Shown in pieces: positions 1 through 9,243 of a stretch of DNA of 64,000 bases (the first letter of the stretch is position 1; every line of letters begins with the position of its first letter). The DNA is from Vibrio rumoiensis (GTDB lineage: Bacteria > Pseudomonadota > Gammaproteobacteria > Enterobacterales > Vibrionaceae), in assembly GCF_002218045.2 (NCBI RefSeq), contig NZ_AP018688.1, forward strand, positions 1 through 64,000, read 5' to 3'. The notes beneath the pieces were generated by a model. The model made no database searches. It worked only from the letters and a program-made list of their open reading frames with translations, and had not been told where the DNA came from. A program made the translations under genes and the position numbers.

Positions 1-456
1 TTCCGCCTCCATAGTGGAATTAGAAACAGTATATACCTTGTTTTTTTATGCCTCCAGTGATTATTGAGGTATTGATTGGTTTTTTTGTGGTGCTTAGACA
101 AAATGAAGAGTGGTGCTAATAATGCATAACTCTTATAGGAAATAGCGTATTTGGATATTTCTAAACATTACCAATGCTTAATGAGTTCAATCGCGATTTT
201 AGCTTTGTGTTTATGGCAAAATTTTCAGGTTTTGTTGTATAGGCTGTAGTCCATTAATAAGAATAATGATTCATCAGCCAATTGAAACTCCATAAAGATT
301 AACTTCACTTCCACCTTCGCAATAATAGACTATAAAATGTACAAGTTAATGCTTGTGGGTTATAAATTCACCCTTACGGTGTCAAAAAAACACCTTATGT
401 ATAAACCTTTATTTTTTATTCTCCATTATTATTTAGGATTTTTATTATGAAGGTTT
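1..456. other. non-coding leader upstream of the helicase operon
   Basis: A+T-rich sequence without a convincing gene in either strand. The only structure I see is the pair of short inverted repeats near 369-394, annotated separately, and the sigma-54-type promoter that follows. The window edge may cut off the preceding gene. Confidence 0.5.
369..394. promoter_or_regulatory. inverted repeats, candidate upstream activator site
   Basis: CACC (369-372) and GGTG (378-381) flank 5 bases, and GGTGT (378-382) pairs with ACACC (390-394) across 7 bases. They lie about 65-90 bases upstream of the -24 box of the candidate sigma-54 promoter, where an enhancer-binding protein would be expected to bind. 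Binding by the operon's own RtcR-like protein is inference only. Confidence 0.3.
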
Positions 457-473
457 CTGGCACGAAGATTGAT
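457..473 (+). promoter_or_regulatory. candidate sigma-54 (-24/-12) promoter
   Basis: The sequence CTGGCACGAAGATTGAT matches the sigma-54 consensus (TGGCACG, 4 bases, TTGCW) except for A in place of C in the -12 GC. The GG (459-460) and the -12 dinucleotide (471-472) are separated by exactly 10 bases. A start of transcription near 484 would leave a short leader, then AAGGA at 501-505 and ATG at 512. The last gene of the operon encodes a sigma-54 activator with an intact GAFTGA motif, which makes the match meaningful. Confidence 0.65.
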
Positions 474-511
474 ATTTAGGAAGAACAACTTATTAGATCA
501 AAGGACGAAAC

Positions 512-3241
512 ATGGCGTTATTGAGATACGCAAACTTAGGAATTAACAAGCCAGGCATCCTGCTTAGTAAAGCAGTGAGTGGTCTTGGTGACTTTTATAA
601 GTACCTAGACACCACTCGAAAATACCTAGAAAGTACGAAGGCTGTTAAAGCGATAGGTTGGGAAAAGCTAGACGATGCTCAAAGTGGAGTGTGGGTACAA
701 TTAGTTGAGCCTGCCGATAACTGCGGTGATTTCGAAAAGAACTTAAAGCTCTTTTTAGATGAAAGTACCGGCACGGTATACGAAGCAAGCCCCGCTAGAT
801 GGAAAGCCGTGGGTAGTGCCGCTAGAGAATGCCCAAATTGTAGAAGTCACGGTAAACCTAAAATGGCTTATACAACTGAGGAGCACGCGGACGAAATTGC
901 GAGTGAATTAGGCAATGGGCTGTCGTCGTATGAGTGTCCAGACGGTTATGGTTGGCATTTGACTGGGAAATCACAAAGCAATGTTGGATTCAATAAATCC
1001 AACGCAATTTCAGTCCTGGACAGAAATGTAGAGAATGACAGCTTGTTATTGGATCGTTTACCTGACCACGACTATTTGGTTATTCGTCCAAACACATACC
1101 AGTTAAAGTGTCAGATTAATGCATTACAAAGCTTACAAGACACCCCTTCTATTCACCATCTTCCGCTATTGAGGCTGTTTGAAGGTAAGGATTATGCTAA
1201 GTGGCCGAATGTTCCTTATGATGAGCACTTATTTAACGATGACTACTACGTTCTTACCGATGGTGAAAGAGAGGGAACATCTCAGCAGCGTGAGTTTGTA
1301 AATATTGCACTCAATACACCAGACTTTGCCTTCCTTGAAGGTCCCCCAGGATCTGGCAAAACTACAGCTATTTGCGAACTGATTCTTCAATTCATAAAGC
1401 GAGGTAAGCGGATCTTACTTTGTGCATCAACACACGTTGCTGTTGACAATGTTCTTGAACGAATGATGTCTGAGGAAAATATTTATCGCGACATGGTGTT
1501 ACCTGTAAGGATTGGAGATAAATCAAGCGTCTCTCAAAAGGCAAAGCCATGGCAATTGGAAGAGTTTGTTAAAACTGAACGCACAAGATTGCTAAAACAT
1601 CTTCAGCAACAACCTCACATTTCAGTTAGTCAGAAGTTACTTAAAAGTAAGGTCGGTGAAGGTAAATATATTGTTGAACGTCTTGTTCTTGAAGCGGCGA
1701 ATTTAGTTTGCGGGACAACTATTGGTTTGCTTCAGCATCCTGATATCAAAAATAAACAATCAACATCGCCAATCTTCGATGTGATGATTATTGATGAAGC
1801 ATCAAAAACAACTTTTCAAGAGTTTTTGGTGCCAGCGGTACTTGCCAAGCGTTGGATCATGGTGGGAGACCCAAAACAGCTTTCGCCTTATGTTGATGAT
1901 GGAGCTACCGAAGTAAATTTACAGCCATGTTTACAGGATAGTTATCAGCGAGAAGCATGCGCAGATATTTTCTCTGCTCGACAAATTAATATTCAGAAAC
2001 GAGAAGTATCCTTGGTTTGCACTGACGATGAAAAGACAATTGAATTTTACCATCAGCAAGCAAAGGCCAAAAATGTATTGGTTGCATCATCTAAAGGGAC
2101 GAAGACAGATCTACCTTACGCATCAGTAGTCCTTGGTTCGTCAGCATTCATCGCTCAAAATGCTGATCACCTTCCTCTAGATTTGACGACCATAAGGGGG
2201 CTACCTGCGTTACCGAAAAAGTTAGAAATGCGACTTGCAGCGCATTCGAGATTAACTCGTACAAAAATCAAGACCGGGTCCGATAGCTGGGAATCTCAGT
2301 TAGCGTGGCGACTGGCTCGTATGTACGAACAGCGCCTAAATACAGAATCTAACGGAAGTTCCAAAACTGCTAACAAGTTAGAGGACGATATCAAAGCGCT
2401 ATTACCATTTGACTCAGAAAAAGATACGTTCACTGCAATAGACAGGGTACGTAGGATCGCATTGCCTTCAATTCTTGAATCGCTGCAAGTTGGATTTGAA
2501 CGAACAGAGTATCAGAAACAAGGCACCGCTCTATCTGATGGACTCCCTTACAGTGTTTTGAATCAACGACAAATACGGCTTAGTTTCCAGCATAGAATGC
2601 ATCCAGATATCGCTGAGTTTTCCCGAGTACACATATACCATGAAAAAGCACTGCAAAGCCCTGATGGCCAGGCTGAAAAACGAGACTGGGGTTACCGAAA
2701 GGGCTCACATCGTTGTATATGGCACGATGTTAAAGGTCGAAAAGGCAAACAAGGTGAAATTACCGCTGAAGTAGAAGAAATATTAAAAGAATTAAAGCGC
2801 TTTGATTCTTGGGCAAAATCGAACCCTAATGTTGAGAAAAACCATCAAAAGCCATGGGAAGTTGCTGTTTTAGCTTTCTATCGGGCGCAAGAGCGAGCTA
2901 TACGTCAAGCTTTACGAAAGTGGACGGAGATTCATCACGGAGTAAGGCATTTCTATCGAGGTGAAAAAACCTCACCGTATATTGATATTCAGATATGTAC
3001 CGTGGATCGATTTCAGGGGCATGAGGCTGACTTTGTCATGCTTAGTTTCGCAAATAATCATCCCACGAGTTTTCTCGAAAGCCCAAATCGCTTGAATGTG
3101 GCAATTACGAGGGCAAAGCATCAGCTCATTGTGTACGGAAACCGTTCTGCAATGCAAAAGGCATCGGGTGTGTTAGGTACTTTTGCTAGCAATTCATACT
3201 GGTCTACAACCATTAAGACTGAATCACAGGAGGCACTATGA
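512..3241 (+). CDS. SF1 (UPF1/DNA2-like, COG1112-type) helicase, defence-associated
   Basis: A 909-residue superfamily 1 helicase. Walker A GPPGSGKTT is near residue 277, the DEAS box near 427, GDPKQLSP (motif III) near 451, RFQGHEADFV (motif V) near 833 and NVAITRAKHQLIVYGN (motif VI) near 862. The N-terminal 240 residues carry a zinc-ribbon-like segment (CPNC near 109, then a second Cys near 142 followed by GWHLT). A long insertion lies between motifs III and IV. An AAGGA ribosome site sits 6 bases before the ATG. The stop overlaps the next gene by 4 bases (ATGA), and the four genes to 7340 form one operon. COG1112 helicases paired with PLD nucleases define Mokosh anti-phage systems, so an RNA/DNA-unwinding defence role is inferred. 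The subtype is not assignable by eye. Confidence 0.85.
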   Translation: MALLRYANLGINKPGILLSKAVSGLGDFYKYLDTTRKYLESTKAVKAIGWEKLDDAQSGVWVQLVEPADNCGDFEKNLKLFLDESTGTVYEASPARWKAVGSAARECPNCRSHGKPKMAYTTEEHADEIASELGNGLSSYECPDGYGWHLTGKSQSNVGFNKSNAISVLDRNVENDSLLLDRLPDHDYLVIRPNTYQLKCQINALQSLQDTPSIHHLPLLRLFEGKDYAKWPNVPYDEHLFNDDYYVLTDGEREGTSQQREFVNIALNTPDFAFLEGPPGSGKTTAICELILQFIKRGKRILLCASTHVAVDNVLERMMSEENIYRDMVLPVRIGDKSSVSQKAKPWQLEEFVKTERTRLLKHLQQQPHISVSQKLLKSKVGEGKYIVERLVLEAANLVCGTTIGLLQHPDIKNKQSTSPIFDVMIIDEASKTTFQEFLVPAVLAKRWIMVGDPKQLSPYVDDGATEVNLQPCLQDSYQREACADIFSARQINIQKREVSLVCTDDEKTIEFYHQQAKAKNVLVASSKGTKTDLPYASVVLGSSAFIAQNADHLPLDLTTIRGLPALPKKLEMRLAAHSRLTRTKIKTGSDSWESQLAWRLARMYEQRLNTESNGSSKTANKLEDDIKALLPFDSEKDTFTAIDRVRRIALPSILESLQVGFERTEYQKQGTALSDGLPYSVLNQRQIRLSFQHRMHPDIAEFSRVHIYHEKALQSPDGQAEKRDWGYRKGSHRCIWHDVKGRKGKQGEITAEVEEILKELKRFDSWAKSNPNVEKNHQKPWEVAVLAFYRAQERAIRQALRKWTEIHHGVRHFYRGEKTSPYIDIQICTVDRFQGHEADFVMLSFANNHPTSFLESPNRLNVAITRAKHQLIVYGNRSAMQKASGVLGTFASNSYWSTTIKTESQEAL

Positions 3242-4347
3242 GCCAGGACATCATACTAAAACGAGAAATTAAGACTGAAACTTGGCTCATTCAGGGTGAA
3301 ATCGCACTGGCTGATAGCCGTCCAGAAATTAACTGCGTGCTGCAATTCCTTCATGACTATCCGAATGCGAGTTCAGCTGAGTGCTCCGAGCATTTATTTG
3401 GGGACAAAATCGGACGTCGTGTCGTTGCTGATAGGTTACTAAACATATGTCGGTTATATGGGCTTGCTGAGTCTAATCGAGACCAATACAGGCTCACTGA
3501 ATCAGGACTGTTTGCTCTTGAGAAAGATCAAATCCTAGTGCCAGAAGATGGGTGTTGGAGCCTTTGCGTTTGTCATGAGCCTTTATTGCCTCATCCACTT
3601 TTTACTATTGAAGCGCACACAGAGCCTAGTGCAGCGTCGATCGGACTTGGAAAAAACAGAAACGAGCTAAATGAAAGAGCAAAGCGACTCGTTGAGGTTC
3701 CTCAACGAGTCAAAGACATTCGTGGCCTGAAGGTTGAACCAATAGGCGGAGATTCGGAAGTTCGCGTTGACAAAATTGAACTCAAAGGTGAGCGCATCTC
3801 ACCTCAAGGAAAACCGTATTACATCGAGTGGAATGTGACTGATGGCAATGTTGATGTGAAGCGCGGAAAGGATCTTATATTTTCACGTCGGGTTGAACCA
3901 ATCAGTCGTCAGCAAGTTTTGAAAGTACTTCTGCATAGTGAGGGCTTGCTTGAACAATGGGATGAGCAAACGGAAATCTTGTCAGTGGTTTTCGAAAATA
4001 CTACTGAATCTGAGCGAATCAATATGAAGCGCTCGGTAAGTGTAAAAAGGCCATCTGTTCACAAGTTGGGCTCGTTTGATGCGATGAAGTTATACAATAT
4101 TTCTATATCAGCATTGACTGAATTGGATGCTAGAAAGTGGGCTGAATGGAGATTAGAGAAAAATATCAATATATATGCCACTAATAGCAAATACCAAATT
4201 TGGAGAGAGAAAGCACTCGAACCTTTTAGAGATTGGAATTTTACACTACCTGATAGGGCTGAACTGGCAAATCAGTTTTGGATTGAAGAATACCAGCAAA
4301 ATCAGCATACCTGGCATGTCATTGCAGCCCATGATTGGAACCTATAA
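3238..4347 (+). CDS. unknown protein with winged-helix-like N-terminus
   Basis: 369 residues, translationally coupled to the helicase by an ATGA overlap. Residues about 20-95 look like a winged helix (a run ending RRVVADRLLNICRLYGLAE, then a YRLTESG turn), suggesting DNA or RNA binding. The rest is mixed alpha/beta without a family I recognise. It has no signal peptide or membrane segment. It lies between helicase and nuclease and probably bridges or directs them. That role is inferred from position only. Confidence 0.6.
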   Translation: MSQDIILKREIKTETWLIQGEIALADSRPEINCVLQFLHDYPNASSAECSEHLFGDKIGRRVVADRLLNICRLYGLAESNRDQYRLTESGLFALEKDQILVPEDGCWSLCVCHEPLLPHPLFTIEAHTEPSAASIGLGKNRNELNERAKRLVEVPQRVKDIRGLKVEPIGGDSEVRVDKIELKGERISPQGKPYYIEWNVTDGNVDVKRGKDLIFSRRVEPISRQQVLKVLLHSEGLLEQWDEQTEILSVVFENTTESERINMKRSVSVKRPSVHKLGSFDAMKLYNISISALTELDARKWAEWRLEKNINIYATNSKYQIWREKALEPFRDWNFTLPDRAELANQFWIEEYQQNQHTWHVIAAHDWNL

Positions 4348-4356
4348 GGAATAATA

Positions 4357-5892
4357 GTGATGAATCTAATTGAAAAGTTTACTAAGACTGAAACTAAGAT
4401 TGTTGATCAATCAAATACCAAGTTGCCCCCTGTGCTTTTGCCTGTTTTACCTAAACAGGTATCTGATCCGCAACCTATTAATAGCTCTTTGTTCTGCAAT
4501 GAGCTTCAATCAAGAGTTGTCGAATTAATCGATAATGCTGAGCACTCGGTTATTCTTAGTACGTTTTTGCTTGCTGATGAGAGTGTCGAATCTGCTGTCT
4601 TAAAAGCTGCAAAGCGCAAAGTTCGTGTGTACATATTATTGGCATGTGAGACTCGTCTTGATGGCGATGTGCCTGACGATGACTTTGGTAAGAAGTGTCT
4701 TGTGCAGCATAAGGAAATGTTAAACAAATTGTCTGGACATGTTCACTTTGCATCGGCGCCGCATTTCCACGCAAAAGCCGTTGTTATAGACGCATTACAT
4801 GAAACTGGTAATGCTAAAGGGTTGCTTTTAACGGCAAACCTTACAGAAGAAGCACTTTTACGAAATGAAGAGCTGGGGGTCTCGCTTTCACGCGATCAAA
4901 TAGCTGATATCGTGAAAGTGTTCCGTTGGGCAATCTTCGAGAGTGCGCAGCACCATATGACAAGTCGTGGTGAATTCTCAGCATACAAGTCTCCGGGTAA
5001 TGTTGGATATCCAAGAGGATTAACTGAAATACTGGTCACATCTAGTGAGGACGCTTTAATTAGGGAACATGCATTAGCGTTGATCAATAAAGCGGATAAA
5101 GAACTCATCATATCGAGTTTTGGGTGGCAAGAAGACCATCAGCTTGTAAAAGCAATATGTGAGCGTGCGAAATTGGGAGTAAAAGTCACCGTTCTATCCC
5201 GCCAAAGACCCGCAGCCATGCCAGCGCTATTGGCTATGAAGCAGGCTGGTGTATCTGTGATGTGTTTTAAATGGCTGCATGCCAAAGCGATTGTTGTGGA
5301 TGGAACGCATGGCATGGTGATGTCGGCAAATTTTCAAACGCATGGTATGGATCAAGGCTTTGAATTAGGTGTGAAACTTAACGGTACTCAGGTAATAGAG
5401 CTGATGAACTGCTTAGAAGTGTTTTTAACTAATAGCCACAATGAATTGCACATGGATATGAGTCTAGGGATGACTTCTGGTGGTTTTGAAGCTTGGGAAA
5501 ATAATATATTTAAGAGGTACTCAGTCAGCGAAGTAGACATTGTTGAGTTATCTCCCATAAAAGCAGATTGTTTGTCTGATATGGATAAGCACCCAAAAAT
5601 ACCCAATGCAAACTGGCGGGAAAAAACCTCGCACAAGATTGAGTATAAATGGCGTATAGAGCCGCCAGTTATCACTAACGCCAGTCCAGAGTATTTCAAA
5701 CCTTTATCGGCTAAGGATGAAACTTCTAAGAAGCAGGAGTCAGGATCGCCTAGAGAAAGTTATGAGCCAAAGGTTGTTCGACTGACAAAAAAACAGTTAG
5801 CTATTACGGTTAGTCAAGAATCCGAACTTGCCATGGCAACAAGGCTGAAGCAAAGTGAATTGCCAAACGCCAGAATTGTATTGGAGGCGTAA
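4357..5892 (+). CDS. phospholipase D-family (two HKD motifs) nuclease-like protein
   Basis: 511 residues with two PLD catalytic motifs of HxK(x4)D form: HAKAVVID near residue 138 and HAKAIVVD near residue 308, each followed by an N in the expected downstream position (TANLTEE, SANFQTH). This is the arrangement of bacterial PLD-fold endonucleases, which form one active site from two HKD halves. The C-terminal 130 residues are charged and probably flexible. No signal peptide is visible, so a cytoplasmic nuclease is more likely than a secreted lipase. It lies 9 bases after the preceding stop and 2 bases before the CARF-sigma-54 gene. It is the probable effector of the operon. Confidence 0.8.
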   Translation: MMNLIEKFTKTETKIVDQSNTKLPPVLLPVLPKQVSDPQPINSSLFCNELQSRVVELIDNAEHSVILSTFLLADESVESAVLKAAKRKVRVYILLACETRLDGDVPDDDFGKKCLVQHKEMLNKLSGHVHFASAPHFHAKAVVIDALHETGNAKGLLLTANLTEEALLRNEELGVSLSRDQIADIVKVFRWAIFESAQHHMTSRGEFSAYKSPGNVGYPRGLTEILVTSSEDALIREHALALINKADKELIISSFGWQEDHQLVKAICERAKLGVKVTVLSRQRPAAMPALLAMKQAGVSVMCFKWLHAKAIVVDGTHGMVMSANFQTHGMDQGFELGVKLNGTQVIELMNCLEVFLTNSHNELHMDMSLGMTSGGFEAWENNIFKRYSVSEVDIVELSPIKADCLSDMDKHPKIPNANWREKTSHKIEYKWRIEPPVITNASPEYFKPLSAKDETSKKQESGSPRESYEPKVVRLTKKQLAITVSQESELAMATRLKQSELPNARIVLEA

Positions 5893-5894
5893 CC

Positions 5895-7340
5895 GTGGAT
5901 TTTAAAAACACGCTGCTTTGTTGGCATTCAAAAAGAGCTGGTGTTGAGGTATTAGATGAGGCGTTAAAGCGGTTTAAGAATCGTAAAGTGCATATTGATA
6001 AAGTAATCGTGCTTACTCAGTCAGCAGGAGATAGTAGTCTGTACAAAGATCACGAATTTGGCGATTTACAGATTAGCTTTCGAACTGTCGGTCTTGAGAA
6101 CCCAGCTGATCACAACGAAATTTATCACATAATAGAATCTGAGATTATTCCAGAGCTAAAGCTTGAACAGCATCTTCATATCAATGTATCGCCGGGAACT
6201 CCGGCGATGCATGCGGTTTGGTTGATTCTTCATGCTCGGGGGCATTTCCCACGCGAAACAATCCTCTGGTCATCACAATATAACCCCGATACCAAAAGAA
6301 CCAGCATTGCCAAAGTTGACTTCAGTATAAACACGTATCTGGCAGAGATCTCTGCTATTTCAAGCTCAGAGGGCGGTTACGCCCTTTACGATTTAGACCC
6401 TAAATCAAAACCAAGGCAAGATGCATTACAAACGTTAAAGCAGTTCTCTTGCGTCCCCACAGCTCCGTTACTTGTATTGGGTGAACGAGGTACAGGAAAA
6501 ACGAGGTTAATTGAAACCGTTGTCGGTAAGGTGAAGCAAAAGCAGGTAGTTACGCTTGCATGTGGAGGGTTAGATTCTCAAGTTGTTGATAGTATGTTGT
6601 TTGGCCACGTAAAAGGTGCGTTCACTGGGGCGGAAAAGGATCGCAATGGGCTTTTGAAAGAAGCAAATGGAAAAGTATTGTTCTTGGATGAGATACAAGA
6701 TTTACCAACTTCGGTTCAACGAAAGTTGGTTCGAGTGCTTCAAGATAACCATCACAGTTTTCGCCCTGTTGGAAGTGACATTGAGGAAGTATCTGACTTC
6801 GAGCTAGTTTGTGCGAGCAATAAATCACTTGAGCAATTGGCAACGATACTCGATGCTGATTTCTTTGATCGTGTATCCATGCTCACAATAACAATACCTC
6901 CACTTCGTGCATGCAGAGAAGATATTTTGTCGGATTGGCAAAGAATCTGGCAGGAAGTTAATGTTAACCCCAATCTGCCTGCGGAAGCTCCAGTGTCAAA
7001 TCAATTAATCCAGTTTTTTAACTCGGCATATTTACCAGGTAACTTACGTGACCTAAAAAAGCTAGCGTACATGTCTTGTGCGTTTTTGAGCTCCCAAACT
7101 ATAGAGTCGGCAATCTCTAGCTCATTAGCTTCGTTGGACGAGCCTGTTCTCCAGGGGGATAGTCCTGACACAAGGTTTGCATTTGGTGACTTATCCAAGA
7201 CAACTAAGGATGAGTTAACGAAAGCGTTTCATAAGGAATTTGCCACAGCCGCCAAAAAGCAATTCGGAACATGGGTTAAAGCAGGAGAAGTATTAAAGGT
7301 GGATCAAAAAACCCTACAAAAGTATATGAGGGAGTCTTAA
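5895..7340 (+). CDS. RtcR-like CARF-domain sigma-54 activator (AAA+)
   Basis: 481 residues. Residues 1-160 resemble the CARF-type sensor of RtcR, including NVSPGTPAMHAVWLILHARG near 98-117. The AAA+ core has Walker A GERGTGKT near 196-203, an intact GAFTGA sigma-54 contact loop near 242 and Walker B VLFLDEIQDL near 262. A short C-terminal segment (KAGEVLKVDQKTLQKYM) may be a helix-turn-helix. RtcR normally controls rtcBA and responds to RNA ends, but no rtcB or rtcA is nearby. Here it is the last gene of a helicase/nuclease operon that starts with a sigma-54-like promoter, so self-induction of the operon on RNA damage or infection is a reasonable inference. The reading starts at GTG. Confidence 0.85.
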   Translation: MDFKNTLLCWHSKRAGVEVLDEALKRFKNRKVHIDKVIVLTQSAGDSSLYKDHEFGDLQISFRTVGLENPADHNEIYHIIESEIIPELKLEQHLHINVSPGTPAMHAVWLILHARGHFPRETILWSSQYNPDTKRTSIAKVDFSINTYLAEISAISSSEGGYALYDLDPKSKPRQDALQTLKQFSCVPTAPLLVLGERGTGKTRLIETVVGKVKQKQVVTLACGGLDSQVVDSMLFGHVKGAFTGAEKDRNGLLKEANGKVLFLDEIQDLPTSVQRKLVRVLQDNHHSFRPVGSDIEEVSDFELVCASNKSLEQLATILDADFFDRVSMLTITIPPLRACREDILSDWQRIWQEVNVNPNLPAEAPVSNQLIQFFNSAYLPGNLRDLKKLAYMSCAFLSSQTIESAISSSLASLDEPVLQGDSPDTRFAFGDLSKTTKDELTKAFHKEFATAAKKQFGTWVKAGEVLKVDQKTLQKYMRES

Positions 7341-7417
7341 TTTTGGTTACTGTTGCCTTCCTATGTTCTTGTTCAAGAAGGATGTGGCATTAAAGTTTTG
7401 ATATATAATATGTTATT

Positions 7418-7449
7418 AAATCAGTGTTCGCTATTGCGATCACCGATTT
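7418..7449. terminator. imperfect palindrome downstream of the defence operon
   Basis: A stem AAATC.GTG.TCGC pairs with GCGA.CAC.GATTT around a TATT loop, with two internal mismatches. It could be a weak terminator of the operon or a protein-binding site. No T-run follows, so intrinsic termination is uncertain. Confidence 0.35.
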
Positions 7450-7552
7450 AGGGGGTAGGCTAAAAAGCAAATGGCTTGAACCGAAATAACGGATCTGAAT
7501 ACTCCGATATATGCAATAATAAAGACAAGTAAACAACAATAAGGCTGATAAT

Positions 7553-7702
7553 ATGACTTTTATGTATTTTATAGCTGCTTTTGCTCTGATTGGTTTAGCG
7601 GCTTATTACAATGTTGATAGGATTGAAGAATGGGGTGAAAAACACCTTGGAATAAAAAAGAGACTAAGAAATAAAACTTGTTGTGTATTAAGTCGCGACT
7701 GA
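7553..7702 (+). CDS. small putative membrane peptide (49 residues)
   Basis: A short reading frame starting MTFMYFIAAFALIGLAAYY, a plausible single transmembrane helix, followed by an amphipathic charged tail (DRIEEWGEKHLG, then KKRLRNK). AAGG precedes the ATG by about 9 bases. I do not recognise a family. Its position between a defence operon and an IS remnant leaves its role open. Confidence 0.4.
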   Translation: MTFMYFIAAFALIGLAAYYNVDRIEEWGEKHLGIKKRLRNKTCCVLSRD

Positions 7703-8397
7703 CAACTCAATGCTTGTTACTAACTTTTAAATATGGCGATTACTTACATTGAAAAGTGCTTTTGATATTATCATAATGAAAATCTTCAAATGCCACTTAA
7801 CCCGTGAAGCCAGATAACTGCCCGGTAATACGAATAGTACATTCTGTAAGTCGGCTTCAGTTAACCACGAACTGTATATACGAGTGATTTCTTGCTCACC
7901 GAAGTTAAATCAATAGAGCTTACAATCAGTACGTTTACTTTGGTATAAGCTCTAGTCCATAAAGATACCTTGCCCCTGAGATGTTAAGCCTCAATCACAT
8001 CATCATCTTTCTCTGTTAAATACGTTTTTATTGTTCTTTACCGTAAAGATTCTTTCTTAGGGATATCAGTTAATTCTAATGAGTTTGAAATTTTCAAATT
8101 CAAAGGTTAGTTGTGAATTTAAAGCTGAGAATTTAACAGTTACAAACAGGTAACTACTGACAATTTATCAGGCAAAATCTCATTGCCACTGACAATTGAT
8201 CAGATCGGGCTTCCGTTAATAGAACTAAAGGTTTGTTATCTGGTAAGGGTTTGTTAATAAAAATAAGTATAGGTGTGAACAGGCGAGAGTATAAGCGTTG
8301 ATCTACCAAGTACTGACAATTTATCAGGGAGGGATGCTCCAAAATATGCAAATAATTTAAGACAGGGCATTTATTTGGAATGAACTTGCTGTTCTGT
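7703..8397. other. non-coding region with three short repeats
   Basis: No convincing gene. The one reading frame here (minus strand, ending 8154) has no ribosome site and is low complexity. The region carries three copies of a 15-17 base partial palindrome, annotated separately. Confidence 0.5.
8156..8328. repeat. three copies of ACTGACAATTTATCAGG-type repeat
   Basis: ACTGACAATTTATCAGG occurs at 8156-8172 and again, identical, at 8312-8328. A variant, ACTGACAATTGATCAGAT, lies at 8188-8205. The core CTGA...TCAG is a partial palindrome. Possible explanations are protein-binding sites or leftovers of element ends. There is no adjacent gene to favour one. Confidence 0.6.
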
Positions 8398-8440
8398 TGT
8401 AAACATTCCTTTTTTAGTGACACTCAAAATTAGAGTTTTC

Positions 8441-8869
8441 TCATTGTTGTGATTTGACCAAGTATTCCCATGGAGTTAAATCATCCAATAGATTAAAAGT
8501 ACGAAAACGTCGACCGCACATTAATGAATCACTCATAAAATCCATAGACCAGCACACATTAGCTTTTTCTGGTACGCAGAGTGGTGCAGGGTTTCTGTTT
8601 GGTAATCGCTTCTTACCTCGGCGACGCATATTTAGGTTTAATAAACGATACACTCGATGCACACGTTTATGATTCCATTTATACTGCCAACGTCTTAACG
8701 TTTTTAATAATTTGCTGAAACCATAAGCAGGATATCGCTCTACAGCCTTTTGAAGCACTCTAATAACCTCATCGTCACGATGAGGGTCTGGTTGATATCG
8801 ATAAACTGAGTCGTTAAAGCCAACAACTCGGCAAGCCCTGCGTAAGCTAACATTATGTGCTTTTCGCAC
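8441..8869 (-). pseudogene. IS3-family transposase OrfB with internal deletion
   Basis: The N-terminal part (RRACRVVGF, then CWSMDFMSDSL around the first catalytic Asp) is followed directly by LLDD-LTPWEYLVKSQQ. The last piece matches the normal C-terminus of this family. The segment carrying the second Asp and the Glu of the DDE triad is missing. About 142 residues remain of about 270. Confidence 0.75.
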
Positions 8870-8901
8870 ATAATCAACGAGCTCACGGCGAACCGATGGC
8901 T

Positions 8902-9168
8902 TTACAGCTTTTTTTCAATAACGTCTTTGAGAATAGAGTGATCTAAACTCAAATCAGCATATATTTGTTTTAACCTACGGTTCTCTTCTTCAAGCTCTTT
9001 TAGGCGTTTAATATCTGAACTTTCCATGCCACCGTATTTTGACTTCCAATTATAATAAGTGGCGTCAGCAATGCCGTATTCGCGGCAAACATCCGATACT
9101 TTCCGACCCTATTCCACTTCTTTTAAAATCTTAACGATTTGTGATTCTGTATAACGTGATTTTTTCAT
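8902..9168 (-). pseudogene. IS3-family OrfA with internal amber codon
   Basis: The conceptual product begins MKKSRYTESQIVKILKEVE, then meets TAG, and continues in the same frame as GRKVSDVCREYGIADATYYNW to the end of a normal OrfA (helix-turn-helix plus leucine zipper, ending in DVIEKKL). The stop follows codon 19, so no functional OrfA is made without suppression. Confidence 0.75.
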
Positions 9169-9243
9169 AATCGCTCTCCGTTTAACTTAGTTTAAAAGCG
9201 AGAACTCTAAATGGAAATGCACCTATTTTAGGGGAGGTTTACA

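Larger units (their letters stand above)
8398..9243 (-). mobile_element. internally deleted IS3-family element (IS407-group-like)
   Basis: Both ends begin TGTAAAC (8398 on the plus strand, 9243 on the minus strand), with similar following bases (TTCC...TAG and CTCCCC...TAG). The element is 846 bp, against about 1.2 kb for intact relatives. orfA has an internal stop and orfB lacks about 130 central codons. No flanking duplication is evident. It cannot transpose on its own. Confidence 0.75.

Noticed and set aside
5895..7340. Canonical rtc RNA-repair operon
   Set aside because: The regulator is RtcR-like, but no rtcB, rtcA or archease gene is present. It belongs to the helicase/nuclease operon.
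8156..8328. CRISPR array
   Set aside because: Only three short repeats with uneven spacing (32 and 124 bases) and no cas genes.
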